Shown here: positions 1 through 5,103 of the stretch, piece after piece
Position numbering within the stretch: the first letter of the stretch is position 1
Layout: each line of letters begins with the position of its first letter
Assembly: GCA_946481035.1 (NCBI GenBank)
Contig: CAMLNK010000399.1
Span: 1-5,103 of the forward strand
Origin: an uncultured Dyadobacter sp.
Lineage (GTDB): Bacteria > Bacteroidota > Bacteroidia > Cytophagales > Spirosomataceae
Length of the DNA stretch: 5,103 nt
Direction of reading: 5' to 3'
The notes under the pieces: generated by a model
The model's database searches: none
What the model was told of the DNA's origin: nothing
Seen by the model: the letters and a program-made list of their open reading frames with translations, nothing else
Translations under genes and position numbers: made by a program

Positions 1-705
1 GGAACGGCCACCTTCATGATCCTGGGGAATGTGTGTACCAGAAGTTGCAGTTTTTGCGCGGTAGCAACCGGCCGGCCCAATGAATATGATACCGACGAGC
101 CCCGGCGCGTAGCGGAGGCCATCAAGCTGATGCAGGTGAAACATGCGGTGATCACATCCGTGAACCGCGACGAGCTGAAAGACAAAGGCGCGGAAATCTG
201 GTATCAAACCGTTCGCCAGGTAAAGGAAAATACGCCTGAAACCACCATCGAAACACTCATTCCCGACGTGAAAAGCAACTGGGACGCGCTGATCCACATG
301 ATCGAAGCAGGCCAGGAAGTGGTTTCCCACAATATGGAAACGGTGGAACGTTTATACCGTGCGGTACGTCCGCAGGCCAAATACACCCGCAGCCTGGAAC
401 AGATCAAGCGCACGAAGGAATTCGGCCAGCGCACCAAATCGGGCATTATGCTGGGCCTCGGCGAAACGCAGGACGAAGTTTACAAAGCGATGGACGACCT
501 CGCAGAAAACGGCCTCGACATTCTCACTTTGGGACAATACCTGCAACCCACCAAAATGCACCACGAGGTGATCGAATGGATTACGCCCGAAATGTTTGAC
601 AACTACCGCGAAGAAGGCCTGAAACGCGGATTAAAATACGTTGAATCGGGACCACTTGTTCGTTCCAGCTACCATGCGGAGCGGCATGTGAATGTACCGA
701 TCTGA
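1..705 (+). CDS. lipA: Lipoyl synthase LipA (5'-truncated by window edge)
   Basis: Radical-SAM enzyme that inserts two sulfur atoms into octanoyl groups on the lipoyl domains of 2-oxoacid dehydrogenases and the glycine cleavage H protein; cytosolic. The reading frame is open from base 1 and starts with [16 protein letters not shown], the usual LipA sequence into the radical-SAM cluster. The CX3CX2C cysteines are encoded at 34-36, 46-48 and 55-57. The C-terminus carries the RSSYHA motif (661-678), whose serine ligates the auxiliary [4Fe-4S] cluster in characterised LipA. About 234 codons are present. Family members run near 290-320 residues, so the N-terminal part with the auxiliary-cluster CX4CX5C cysteines lies upstream. 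The ATG at 16 is an internal methionine, not the start. No frameshift or missing core residue is seen. The gene ends in TGA and is followed by a hairpin terminator, so it is the last gene of its unit. Identification is secure. Confidence 0.97.
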   Translation, partial: GTATFMILGNVCTRSCSFCAVATGRPNEYDTDEPRRVAEAIKLMQVKHAVITSVNRDELKDKGAEIWYQTVRQVKENTPETTIETLIPDVKSNWDALIHMIEAGQEVVSHNMETVERLYRAVRPQAKYTRSLEQIKRTKEFGQRTKSGIMLGLGETQDEVYKAMDDLAENGLDILTLGQYLQPTKMHHEVIEWITPEMFDNYREEGLKRGLKYVESGPLVRSSYHAERHVNVPI

Positions 706-735
706 CGATCATAAATGCATCTAAACCAAACAGCG

Positions 736-769
736 AAGCCGGCCTATTCAACTATGCCGGCTTTATTAT
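736..769 (+). terminator. Rho-independent terminator after lipA
   Basis: A perfect 8-bp inverted repeat, AAGCCGGC (736-743) and GCCGGCTT (756-763), encloses a 12-base loop and runs into a T-rich tail (TTTATTATT). It begins 30 bases after the lipA stop and separates lipA from the methyltransferase promoter. The tail is interrupted by A residues, so efficiency is uncertain. Confidence 0.75.
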
Positions 770-810
770 TGCCCTCAAAAATTTTAATTGCCACCGTTCG
801 CGAAGTAGTG

Positions 811-841
811 TTTGATTCAGCGGTTAAAATATGTAGGTTTA
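811..841 (+). promoter_or_regulatory. Bacteroidota-type promoter for the FkbM methyltransferase
   Basis: TTTG at 811-814, a 19-base spacer, then TAGGTTTA at 834-841 (7 of 8 matches to TAnnTTTG). This fits the Bacteroidota primary-sigma consensus in both boxes and spacing. Transcription would start near 846-849, about 20 bases before the ATG at 869. It also suggests that the TTG at 812, the most upstream possible start of the downstream frame, is part of the -33 box rather than a start codon. Confidence 0.6.
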
Positions 842-868
842 TGGCTTACACTACACCACTCAAAATCA

Positions 869-1732
869 ATGGCTTCCCTAACAAAAGCATTAAAACAGTC
901 CGTAAAGGATCTGACCCGGCATGTAAACTTCACCGGATCGGTCACATGCAACGACAAACGCTTTAAAATTCCGGTTATCAACAACATTGGATTCTCCAAT
1001 TTTGAGATCGGGGATGTGGGCTGGTTTTTGCAACTGATCAAGTCCATACCCATGTCGGCAGAAAGCAGTTTTATCGATGTGGGCGTAAATGTGGGGCAAT
1101 CGCTGCTCGCATTCCGGAGTTGTCGGGATAATCCGTACTATGGGTTCGAGCCCAGCCCGCATTGTACCTTCTATCTCAACAAGCTTATCAAATTGAACAA
1201 CATGCGGGACGTCCACCTGCTGCCGGTAGGACTATCCTCCACCGCAGAAGTTCTCAAATTCTATTGCAAAACCGGAGCGGATTCCTCTGCCACGATGATG
1301 GGCGATCTCAGGCCCGGCCATTACAGGGAGGAAGACGTTAGCTACGTGCCCGTGTTTCCATTCGACGACCTCAGCCTGAACAACATCAAAGACATTGCAT
1401 TCATCAAAATAGACGTAGAAGGTGCTGAGCTGGAAGTGCTGACCGGCCTGAAAAAAACGCTCGCAAAACACAACCCGGTAATCACCTGCGAAGTACTGGA
1501 TTGCCACAGGGCCGAAACAAACCTGCACGCATTGCAGGACCGCGCCAACAAACTGGTACAACTAGTTAAAAGCCTGAACTACACCATTTACAGGATCCGG
1601 CCGGAAAAGGGATTGAATTTTGATAAAATTGAGGAAATTATTCTTAAACAATACGATTCACAAAGTCAATATCTAAATGATTACTTATTTTTGCCGTCGA
1701 CTAGGAAAATGGAAGAGCTTCTTATGAGGTAA
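869..1732 (+). CDS. FkbM-family SAM-dependent methyltransferase
   Basis: Class I SAM-dependent methyltransferase of the FkbM type, a family that usually O-methylates sugars, glycans or natural products; the substrate here is unknown. It has 287 residues from the ATG at 869. SAM-binding motif I is [15 protein letters not shown] (68-82), and the acidic end of strand 2 is YGFEPSP (91-97). The family hallmark [16 protein letters not shown] lies at 179-194. No signal peptide or membrane segment is evident, so it is probably cytosolic. A TTG at 812 would add 19 residues, but that codon sits in the predicted -33 box and the ATG lies just downstream of the predicted transcription start. No glycosyltransferase or other polysaccharide gene adjoins it, so context does not reveal the acceptor. 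The 3' end, from about 1616, is noticeably more AT-rich than the core. The family assignment is strong and the specific role is open. Confidence 0.9.
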   Translation: MASLTKALKQSVKDLTRHVNFTGSVTCNDKRFKIPVINNIGFSNFEIGDVGWFLQLIKSIPMSAESSFIDVGVNVGQSLLAFRSCRDNPYYGFEPSPHCTFYLNKLIKLNNMRDVHLLPVGLSSTAEVLKFYCKTGADSSATMMGDLRPGHYREEDVSYVPVFPFDDLSLNNIKDIAFIKIDVEGAELEVLTGLKKTLAKHNPVITCEVLDCHRAETNLHALQDRANKLVQLVKSLNYTIYRIRPEKGLNFDKIEEIILKQYDSQSQYLNDYLFLPSTRKMEELLMR

Positions 1733-1733
1733 T

Positions 1734-1766
1734 TTTATCACACATTTAAACTTTTCTTTAACTTTT
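1734..1766 (+). promoter_or_regulatory. Weak candidate promoter for metK
   Basis: TAACTTTT at 1759-1766 matches TAnnTTTG at 7 of 8 positions, but the upstream box is only TTTA (1734-1737) with a long 21-base spacer. The predicted transcript would start only a few bases before the metK ATG. The 46-base gap after the methyltransferase holds no hairpin terminator, so readthrough from that gene could also supply metK. The gap is too short for a known SAM riboswitch. Confidence 0.25.
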
Positions 1767-1778
1767 ATTTCGTTTCCA

Positions 1779-3059
1779 ATGCCATACTTATTCACCTCGG
1801 AGTCCGTATCTGAAGGACATCCTGACAAGGTAGCCGATCAAATATCAGATGCACTGATTGACAATTTTTTAGCATGGGATACCAACAGTAAGGTGGCCTG
1901 CGAAACACTGGTAACGACCGGGCAAGTAGTTTTGGCCGGCGAGGTAAAGACCAACACCTATCTGGACGTTCAGAAGATCACCCGCGAAGTGATCAAAAGA
2001 ATCGGTTACACGAAGAGTGAATACATGTTTGAAGCCAACTCATGCGGTATCCTCTCGGCTATTCACGACCAGAGCGCAGATATCAACCAGGGTGTAGACC
2101 GCGCGGCAGCAGCCGAAGATTTCGAATCGAAAGCCAATGCACAAGGAGCCGGTGACCAGGGTATGATGTTCGGATATGCTACCCGCGAGACTGCGAACTA
2201 TATGCCGCTTGCTCTCGACCTGGCGCATAAGATTCTTCAGGAGATGTCGTACATCCGCAACAACGAACCTTCACTGATCCCTTACCTCCGCCCGGACGCG
2301 AAATCACAGGTAACGATCGAATATAGCGACGACAACGTTCCCCAACGTATTGACACGATCGTGGTTTCAACGCAGCACGACGACTTCGACACCGAAGAAG
2401 CGATGCTTGCAAAAATCAAAAGCGATATCGTCAATATCGTCATCCCACGTGTGAAGGCTAAGCTGACACCTGAGCTGCAAAACCTGTTTACAGGCGATAT
2501 CACCCACCACATTAACCCAACCGGTAAATTCGTAATCGGCGGTCCTCACGGTGACACCGGTCTTACAGGCCGTAAAATCATCGTAGATACTTACGGTGGA
2601 AAAGGTGCACACGGTGGTGGTGCATTCTCCGGTAAAGATCCTTCCAAAGTGGACCGTTCTGCGGCATACGCGACCCGCCACATTGCTAAAAACCTGGTTG
2701 CTGCCGGTTTGTGCGACGAAGTACTCGTTCAGGTTTCTTACGCGATCGGTGTGGCTGAACCTTGCGGTTTGTACATCAACACTTACGGAACTGCGAAAGT
2801 AGCTGAGAACGACGGAGCTATCGCGGCGAAAGTAAGCGAAATCTTCGACCTTCGCCCGTACGCGATCGAGCAGCGCCTGAAACTGCGTAACCCGATCTAT
2901 TCCGAAACAGCGGCATACGGCCACATGGGACGCAAGAATGAAATCGTTAAGAAATCATTCAAAGGTGCCAACGGTGAAGAAAAAGAAGTTGAAGTTGAAC
3001 TCTTCACCTGGGAGAAACTCGATTTCGTAGATGCAGTTAAAGCGAAATTCGCTCTTTAA
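1779..3059 (+). CDS. metK: S-adenosylmethionine synthetase (methionine adenosyltransferase)
   Basis: Makes S-adenosylmethionine from methionine and ATP with release of phosphate and pyrophosphate; a cytosolic, oligomeric, Mg- and K-dependent housekeeping enzyme. At 426 residues it is longer than the E. coli enzyme (about 384) but ordinary for Bacteroidota, partly through a charged C-terminal stretch (about 396-408). All signatures are intact: [19 protein letters not shown] near the N-terminus with catalytic H14 and D16, [12 protein letters not shown] (123-134), [11 protein letters not shown] (264-274) and the phosphate loop [20 protein letters not shown] (279-298). The ATG at 1779 gives the canonical N-terminus for the family. 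No Shine-Dalgarno sequence precedes it, as is normal in this phylum. A strong terminator follows directly. It supplies the cofactor used by the two genes upstream, though no shared transcript with lipA is suggested. Confidence 0.98.
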   Translation: MPYLFTSESVSEGHPDKVADQISDALIDNFLAWDTNSKVACETLVTTGQVVLAGEVKTNTYLDVQKITREVIKRIGYTKSEYMFEANSCGILSAIHDQSADINQGVDRAAAAEDFESKANAQGAGDQGMMFGYATRETANYMPLALDLAHKILQEMSYIRNNEPSLIPYLRPDAKSQVTIEYSDDNVPQRIDTIVVSTQHDDFDTEEAMLAKIKSDIVNIVIPRVKAKLTPELQNLFTGDITHHINPTGKFVIGGPHGDTGLTGRKIIVDTYGGKGAHGGGAFSGKDPSKVDRSAAYATRHIAKNLVAAGLCDEVLVQVSYAIGVAEPCGLYINTYGTAKVAENDGAIAAKVSEIFDLRPYAIEQRLKLRNPIYSETAAYGHMGRKNEIVKKSFKGANGEEKEVEVELFTWEKLDFVDAVKAKFAL

Positions 3060-3074
3060 GCATTGACATATTTG

Positions 3075-3115
3075 AAACGAAAGGGCCGGCTGGTAATGCC
3101 GGCCCTTTCGTTTTT
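3075..3115 (+). terminator. Strong intrinsic terminator after metK
   Basis: A perfect 16-bp stem pairs 3075-3090 with 3098-3113 around a 7-base loop (TGGTAAT). The GC-rich core is GGGCCGGC and the 3' arm ends in TTTTT (3111-3115). It starts 15 bases after the metK stop. An A-tract on the 5' side means it could also act on leftward transcripts, and no terminator was found for the leftward PIN operon before this point. Confidence 0.93.
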
Positions 3116-3151
3116 CAGGTATTTACCAAATTAAATTTCGCCGGATCACAT

Positions 3152-3180
3152 TTTCCTTGTTAAATCAGGCAACAGGGAAA
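3152..3180. repeat. Inverted repeat upstream of the desaturase
   Basis: TTTCCTTGTT (3152-3161) and AACAGGGAAA (3171-3180) form a 10-bp dyad around a 9-base spacer, with a single mismatch that becomes a G-U pair in RNA. It lies in the 207-base spacer between metK and the desaturase, 86 bases before the desaturase ATG. It lacks a T-tract, so it is not an obvious terminator. It could be an operator or a 5'-leader hairpin. No convincing promoter was found in this spacer: TAAATTTC (3132-3139) and TACCTGTG (3205-3212) resemble the -7 box but lack a good upstream partner. Confidence 0.45.
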
Positions 3181-3266
3181 TTAACATCCCCTCCCAACCA
3201 ATAATACCTGTGCGATCCCGTTCCTAATGGGCCGCCCCAAAAATATTTATTTCGCACCCGTTCTTT

Positions 3267-4349
3267 ATGCACTCCCAAAAAATCAAATTTACCAATGCCG
3301 AGAAAAGTACGTTCTTCACCACTTTACGGCATCGGGTAGACCATTACTTTTCCTCGAATGAGCTTTGCAAATCGGGTGGCAACCAGATTATTTACAAGGC
3401 TCTGTTCATGCTTAGCCTTTACATTGTGCCTTACGCCCTGATCCTCTCTGACCATTTCTCCAACCTTGCTATGGCCGGCCTGGCCGTGGTCATGGGCTTC
3501 GGGGTAGCCGGCGTGGGAATGTCGGTCATGCACGACGCAATCCACGGCTCACTGGCCAAATCGCACATTCTGAACAAAATATTCGGTACGTCCATTTACC
3601 TGCTGGGCGGAAATGCCTACAACTGGGAAGTGCAGCATAACAGGCTGCATCATACCTATACCAACATCCATGACGTGGACGAAGACATTACCGGTAAATT
3701 TTTGCTCCGACTATCGTTTCAGGAAAAACAAAAGTACATCCACCGGTTTCAGCATATTTATGCATTCCTTTTGTACAGTCTGATGACCGTCTCGTTCCTT
3801 TGGAAGGATTTCAAGGAAATTGGCATATTCAACAGAATGGCTAAGTCGGGAATGACAAAGCCCTTCCCGCGGAAAGAGCTGGTCCGACTGATTGCAACCA
3901 AACTGACCTATCTGTTTTTTATCTGCATCGTCCCGCTTTACTTCACCTCGCTGACGTTCTGGGAATGGCTGGCCGGATTCTTCCTGATGCACGGCACTGC
4001 GGGAATGATATTGAGCACCATATTTCAAATGGCGCACGTCGTGGAAGGCGCAGAACAGCCAGAACCCGACCATGCCGGTTGCATCGAAAATGCCTGGGCC
4101 GTTCACCAGTTGCAAACCACGTCCAATTTTGCAGGGAAAAATCGCATACTCTCGTGGTTTATAGGCGGCCTCGATTACCAGATAGAGCACCACCTTTTCC
4201 CCTCCATTTCGCACATCCATTACCACGCATTATCACCCATCGTAAAGGCAACCGCGCTGGAATTCGGATTGATTTACAATGCAAAAGCCAATTTCGGCAA
4301 CGCCCTGGGCTCGCACGTGCGGATGCTAAAAAATATGGGAACGCGGTAG
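3267..4349 (+). CDS. Membrane fatty-acid (acyl-CoA type) desaturase
   Basis: Integral-membrane, di-iron fatty-acid desaturase that introduces a cis double bond into an acyl chain using O2 and an electron donor. It has 360 residues, typical for the Bacteroidota branch often labelled linoleoyl-CoA or delta-6-like desaturase. The three histidine boxes are complete: HDAIH (89-93), HNRLHH (124-129) and QIEHH (305-309). A further conserved-looking HQLQTTSNF lies at 280-288. Hydrophobic segments at about 44-61, 66-88, 165-178, 211-229 and 233-255 fit the family topology with the histidines facing the cytoplasm. No cytochrome b5 domain is fused, and no ferredoxin or reductase gene is adjacent, so the electron donor is unknown. 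Regioselectivity cannot be read from sequence; the front-end-desaturase-like QxxHH third box is suggestive only. The gene ends one base before the convergent PIN gene, with no terminator between them. Confidence 0.93.
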   Translation: MHSQKIKFTNAEKSTFFTTLRHRVDHYFSSNELCKSGGNQIIYKALFMLSLYIVPYALILSDHFSNLAMAGLAVVMGFGVAGVGMSVMHDAIHGSLAKSHILNKIFGTSIYLLGGNAYNWEVQHNRLHHTYTNIHDVDEDITGKFLLRLSFQEKQKYIHRFQHIYAFLLYSLMTVSFLWKDFKEIGIFNRMAKSGMTKPFPRKELVRLIATKLTYLFFICIVPLYFTSLTFWEWLAGFFLMHGTAGMILSTIFQMAHVVEGAEQPEPDHAGCIENAWAVHQLQTTSNFAGKNRILSWFIGGLDYQIEHHLFPSISHIHYHALSPIVKATALEFGLIYNAKANFGNALGSHVRMLKNMGTR

Positions 4350-4350
4350 A

Positions 4351-4764
4351 TTAGAGTGGTTTTTCTAAAATTCTCAGAAACTCCTCCGCCTTAATGACTT
4401 TGATTTTGGGAAAATCGATTGACGCTAGCACGTCGAAATGCCTGTCGTTACTTACCAGAAAGTCAGCTCCGCAACCAGCCGCACAGTCCACAAACTTATT
4501 GTCGTCAACATCCTGTTCAATCAGGTGCCAAAAATAGTAGGGAACGACCTCATGCACATTGGATAAGTTGAGCAATTCAATCAATTGTAACTTGGTACGC
4601 TCGATTCCCAATCTTTGCCCTATTTGTTCTTCATATTCCGCCAATACCTCATTGGTCATAAAGAGATCGTATTCTTTCCGCAGCAAAGCCTGAAAGATTG
4701 GGTGGTATTTGGAATGTGAGGGAAGTGCGACAAGCAGGACATTAGTGTCCAAAACAATTTTCAT
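4351..4764 (-). CDS. PIN-domain RNase, putative toxin of a type II toxin-antitoxin pair
   Basis: PIN-domain protein of the kind annotated as 'putative toxin-antitoxin system toxin component, PIN family' (COG1569-like, related to VapC). Such toxins are Mg-dependent endoribonucleases that cut RNA when freed from the antitoxin. The 137 residues span essentially one whole PIN domain. It opens with MKIVLDTNVLLVAL, giving the first acidic residue D6. Other likely metal ligands are E43 (in VLAEYEE), D88 and D93 (in DDNKFVDCA) and D107 (in VSNDRHF), so the active site appears intact. The start ATG lies 3 bases after the stop of the upstream small gene, which implies co-transcription and probably translational coupling. 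Its TAA stop is one base from the convergent desaturase stop. The fold call is strong; toxicity is inferred from family and gene order. Confidence 0.9.
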   Translation of the reverse strand: MKIVLDTNVLLVALPSHSKYHPIFQALLRKEYDLFMTNEVLAEYEEQIGQRLGIERTKLQLIELLNLSNVHEVVPYYFWHLIEQDVDDNKFVDCAAGCGADFLVSNDRHFDVLASIDFPKIKVIKAEEFLRILEKPL

Positions 4765-4767
4765 TCA

Positions 4768-4983
4768 TTACTGGCCGGATTCGTTCAAAATATCTTCCAT
4801 ATCTTGTTGAGTCCAGCCATTCTTCTTCCATGCTGCATCGGCAAGCAAGGTAAGCCGACCGGCGAAGTAAGCACCGATCAGCTCCCTGATATTTTGCAAA
4901 TCCTCCTCGCTGATCTGCCGCGCATATAATTGCAGCAGTTCTTGTTGAAGGTTTGTCAATGTCGTTATGGATGTCGCCTGCAT
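4768..4983 (-). CDS. Small helical protein, putative antitoxin partner of the PIN toxin
   Basis: A 71-residue protein encoded directly upstream of the PIN toxin, with a 3-base gap and the same promoter; the order antitoxin then toxin is standard for type II modules. I do not recognise a named antitoxin fold. The sequence looks all-helical and acidic: an amphipathic N-terminal half (about 10-45, including LQQELLQLYARQISEEDL) and a C-terminal segment WKKNGWTQQDMEDILNES (52-69). Two tryptophans and acidic residues there could form the toxin-binding tail; that is inference. No ribbon-helix-helix, AbrB or HTH motif is obvious, so how it would bind its operator is unclear. The ATG at 4981-4983 lies about 15 bases after the predicted transcription start, which supports this start. 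Gene reality is well supported; function rests on context. Confidence 0.8.
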   Translation of the reverse strand: MQATSITTLTNLQQELLQLYARQISEEDLQNIRELIGAYFAGRLTLLADAAWKKNGWTQQDMEDILNESGQ

Positions 4984-5001
4984 GGTGAATAACTATTTAT
5001 A

Positions 5002-5021
5002 CCAAAGTTAGCAAACCTTGG
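5002..5021. promoter_or_regulatory. Candidate operator palindrome over the toxin-antitoxin promoter
   Basis: A 20-bp imperfect palindrome (8 of 10 base pairs symmetric), with half-sites CCAAAGTTAG and CAAACCTTGG and no spacer. Its left arm contains the whole -7 box of the antitoxin-PIN promoter. Type II toxin-antitoxin complexes commonly repress their own promoter by binding such palindromes, so this is a reasonable autoregulation site. The binding itself is inferred. Confidence 0.5.
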
Positions 5022-5033
5022 CTGCATAGTCAA
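5003..5033 (-). promoter_or_regulatory. Promoter of the antitoxin-PIN operon
   Basis: Read on the minus strand, TTG (5033-5031) is followed after 20 bases by TAACTTTG (5010-5003), a perfect match to the Bacteroidota -7 consensus TAnnTTTG. Transcription should begin near 4996-4998, leaving a leader of about 13-15 bases, AT-rich and without a Shine-Dalgarno sequence, before the antitoxin ATG. Confidence 0.75.
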
Positions 5034-5049
5034 CCCATTCTCCGGCCTC

Positions 5050-5103
5050 TCAAAAATGCGCCGGCTCCTCCAATTCGCTATCCCGCGCGACGCGTTCGAT
5101 CAT
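5050..5103 (-). CDS. C-terminal end of an unidentified gene (partial, runs off the window)
   Basis: On the minus strand the frame is open from the right edge and encodes MIERVARDSELEEPAHF before a TGA at 5052-5050. The stretch is GC-rich like the coding parts of the window, and its stop lies 16 bases before the -33 box of the antitoxin promoter, as expected for an upstream neighbour on the same strand. The methionine at the edge is probably internal, since a 17-residue gene is unlikely. Too little is present to assign a family. It could also be a chance open frame. Confidence 0.4.
   Translation of the reverse strand: MIERVARDSELEEPAHF

Noticed and set aside
715..966. 83-codon plus-strand open frame between lipA and the methyltransferase
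   Set aside because: It reads through the lipA terminator hairpin and the methyltransferase promoter and overlaps the methyltransferase out of frame, with no family resemblance.
1733..1778. A SAM riboswitch before metK
   Set aside because: The gap is only 46 bases, AT-rich and without the helices of SAM-I or SAM-II aptamers.
2367..2924. Long 185-codon minus-strand open frame inside metK
   Set aside because: It lies entirely within the well-conserved metK coding frame, has no recognisable domain, and is a typical shadow frame.
3244..3254. AT-rich ATTTATTTCG just before the desaturase ATG as its promoter
   Set aside because: Two mismatches to TAnnTTTG and no TTTG or TTG box at the right distance; the leader would be only a few bases.
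3711..4226. 171-codon minus-strand open frame inside the desaturase
   Set aside because: It is antisense to the histidine-box coding region, has no recognisable family or promoter, and is explained as a shadow.
4354..4383. Hairpin (GAG/CTC with TTTCT/AGAAA) at the convergent gene ends as a shared terminator
   Set aside because: The stem is short, AT-rich and interrupted by a five-base bulge on one arm, so it gives no credible terminator on either strand.
5042..5064. CCGGC/GCCGG inverted repeat as terminator of the right-edge gene
   Set aside because: Only 5 bp of stem with a 13-base loop and no T-tract on the minus strand. It also overlaps the last codons of the putative gene.

Overview
The window looks like chromosomal DNA from a Bacteroidota bacterium, most likely of the Cytophagales (Dyadobacter/Spirosoma-like). 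That placement is inference. It rests on the style of the proteins, on start codons that lack Shine-Dalgarno sequences, and on two good matches to the Bacteroidota housekeeping promoter (TTTG/TTG, about 19-20 bases, then TAnnTTTG). No rRNA, tRNA, CRISPR array, insertion sequence or phage gene was seen.

Layout, left to right. Bases 1-705 (+) are the 3' part of lipA (lipoyl synthase), cut by the window edge and closed by a GC-rich hairpin terminator at 736-769. Bases 869-1732 (+) are an FkbM-family SAM-dependent methyltransferase with its own promoter at 811-841. Bases 1779-3059 (+) are a complete metK (S-adenosylmethionine synthetase), closed by a perfect 16-bp hairpin terminator at 3075-3115. 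After a spacer of about 200 bases that holds a 10-bp dyad (3152-3180), bases 3267-4349 (+) encode a membrane fatty-acid desaturase with all three histidine boxes. One base later, on the opposite strand, lies a two-gene operon read leftward: a 71-aa putative antitoxin (4768-4983) followed after 3 bases by a PIN-domain putative toxin RNase (4351-4764). A well-formed promoter (5003-5033) drives it, and an imperfect 20-bp palindrome covers the -10-like element. At the right edge, 5050-5103 (-) appears to be the last 17 codons of another gene that runs out of the window.

How the genes relate. LipA and the FkbM methyltransferase consume SAM and MetK makes it, but the terminator after lipA and the separate promoter before the methyltransferase argue against one operon, so the grouping may be chance. 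The desaturase acts on membrane lipids and has no visible partner here. The most system-like element is the antitoxin/PIN module with its candidate autoregulatory operator. The rest is conserved housekeeping or common accessory content, and I see no clearly undescribed multi-gene system.
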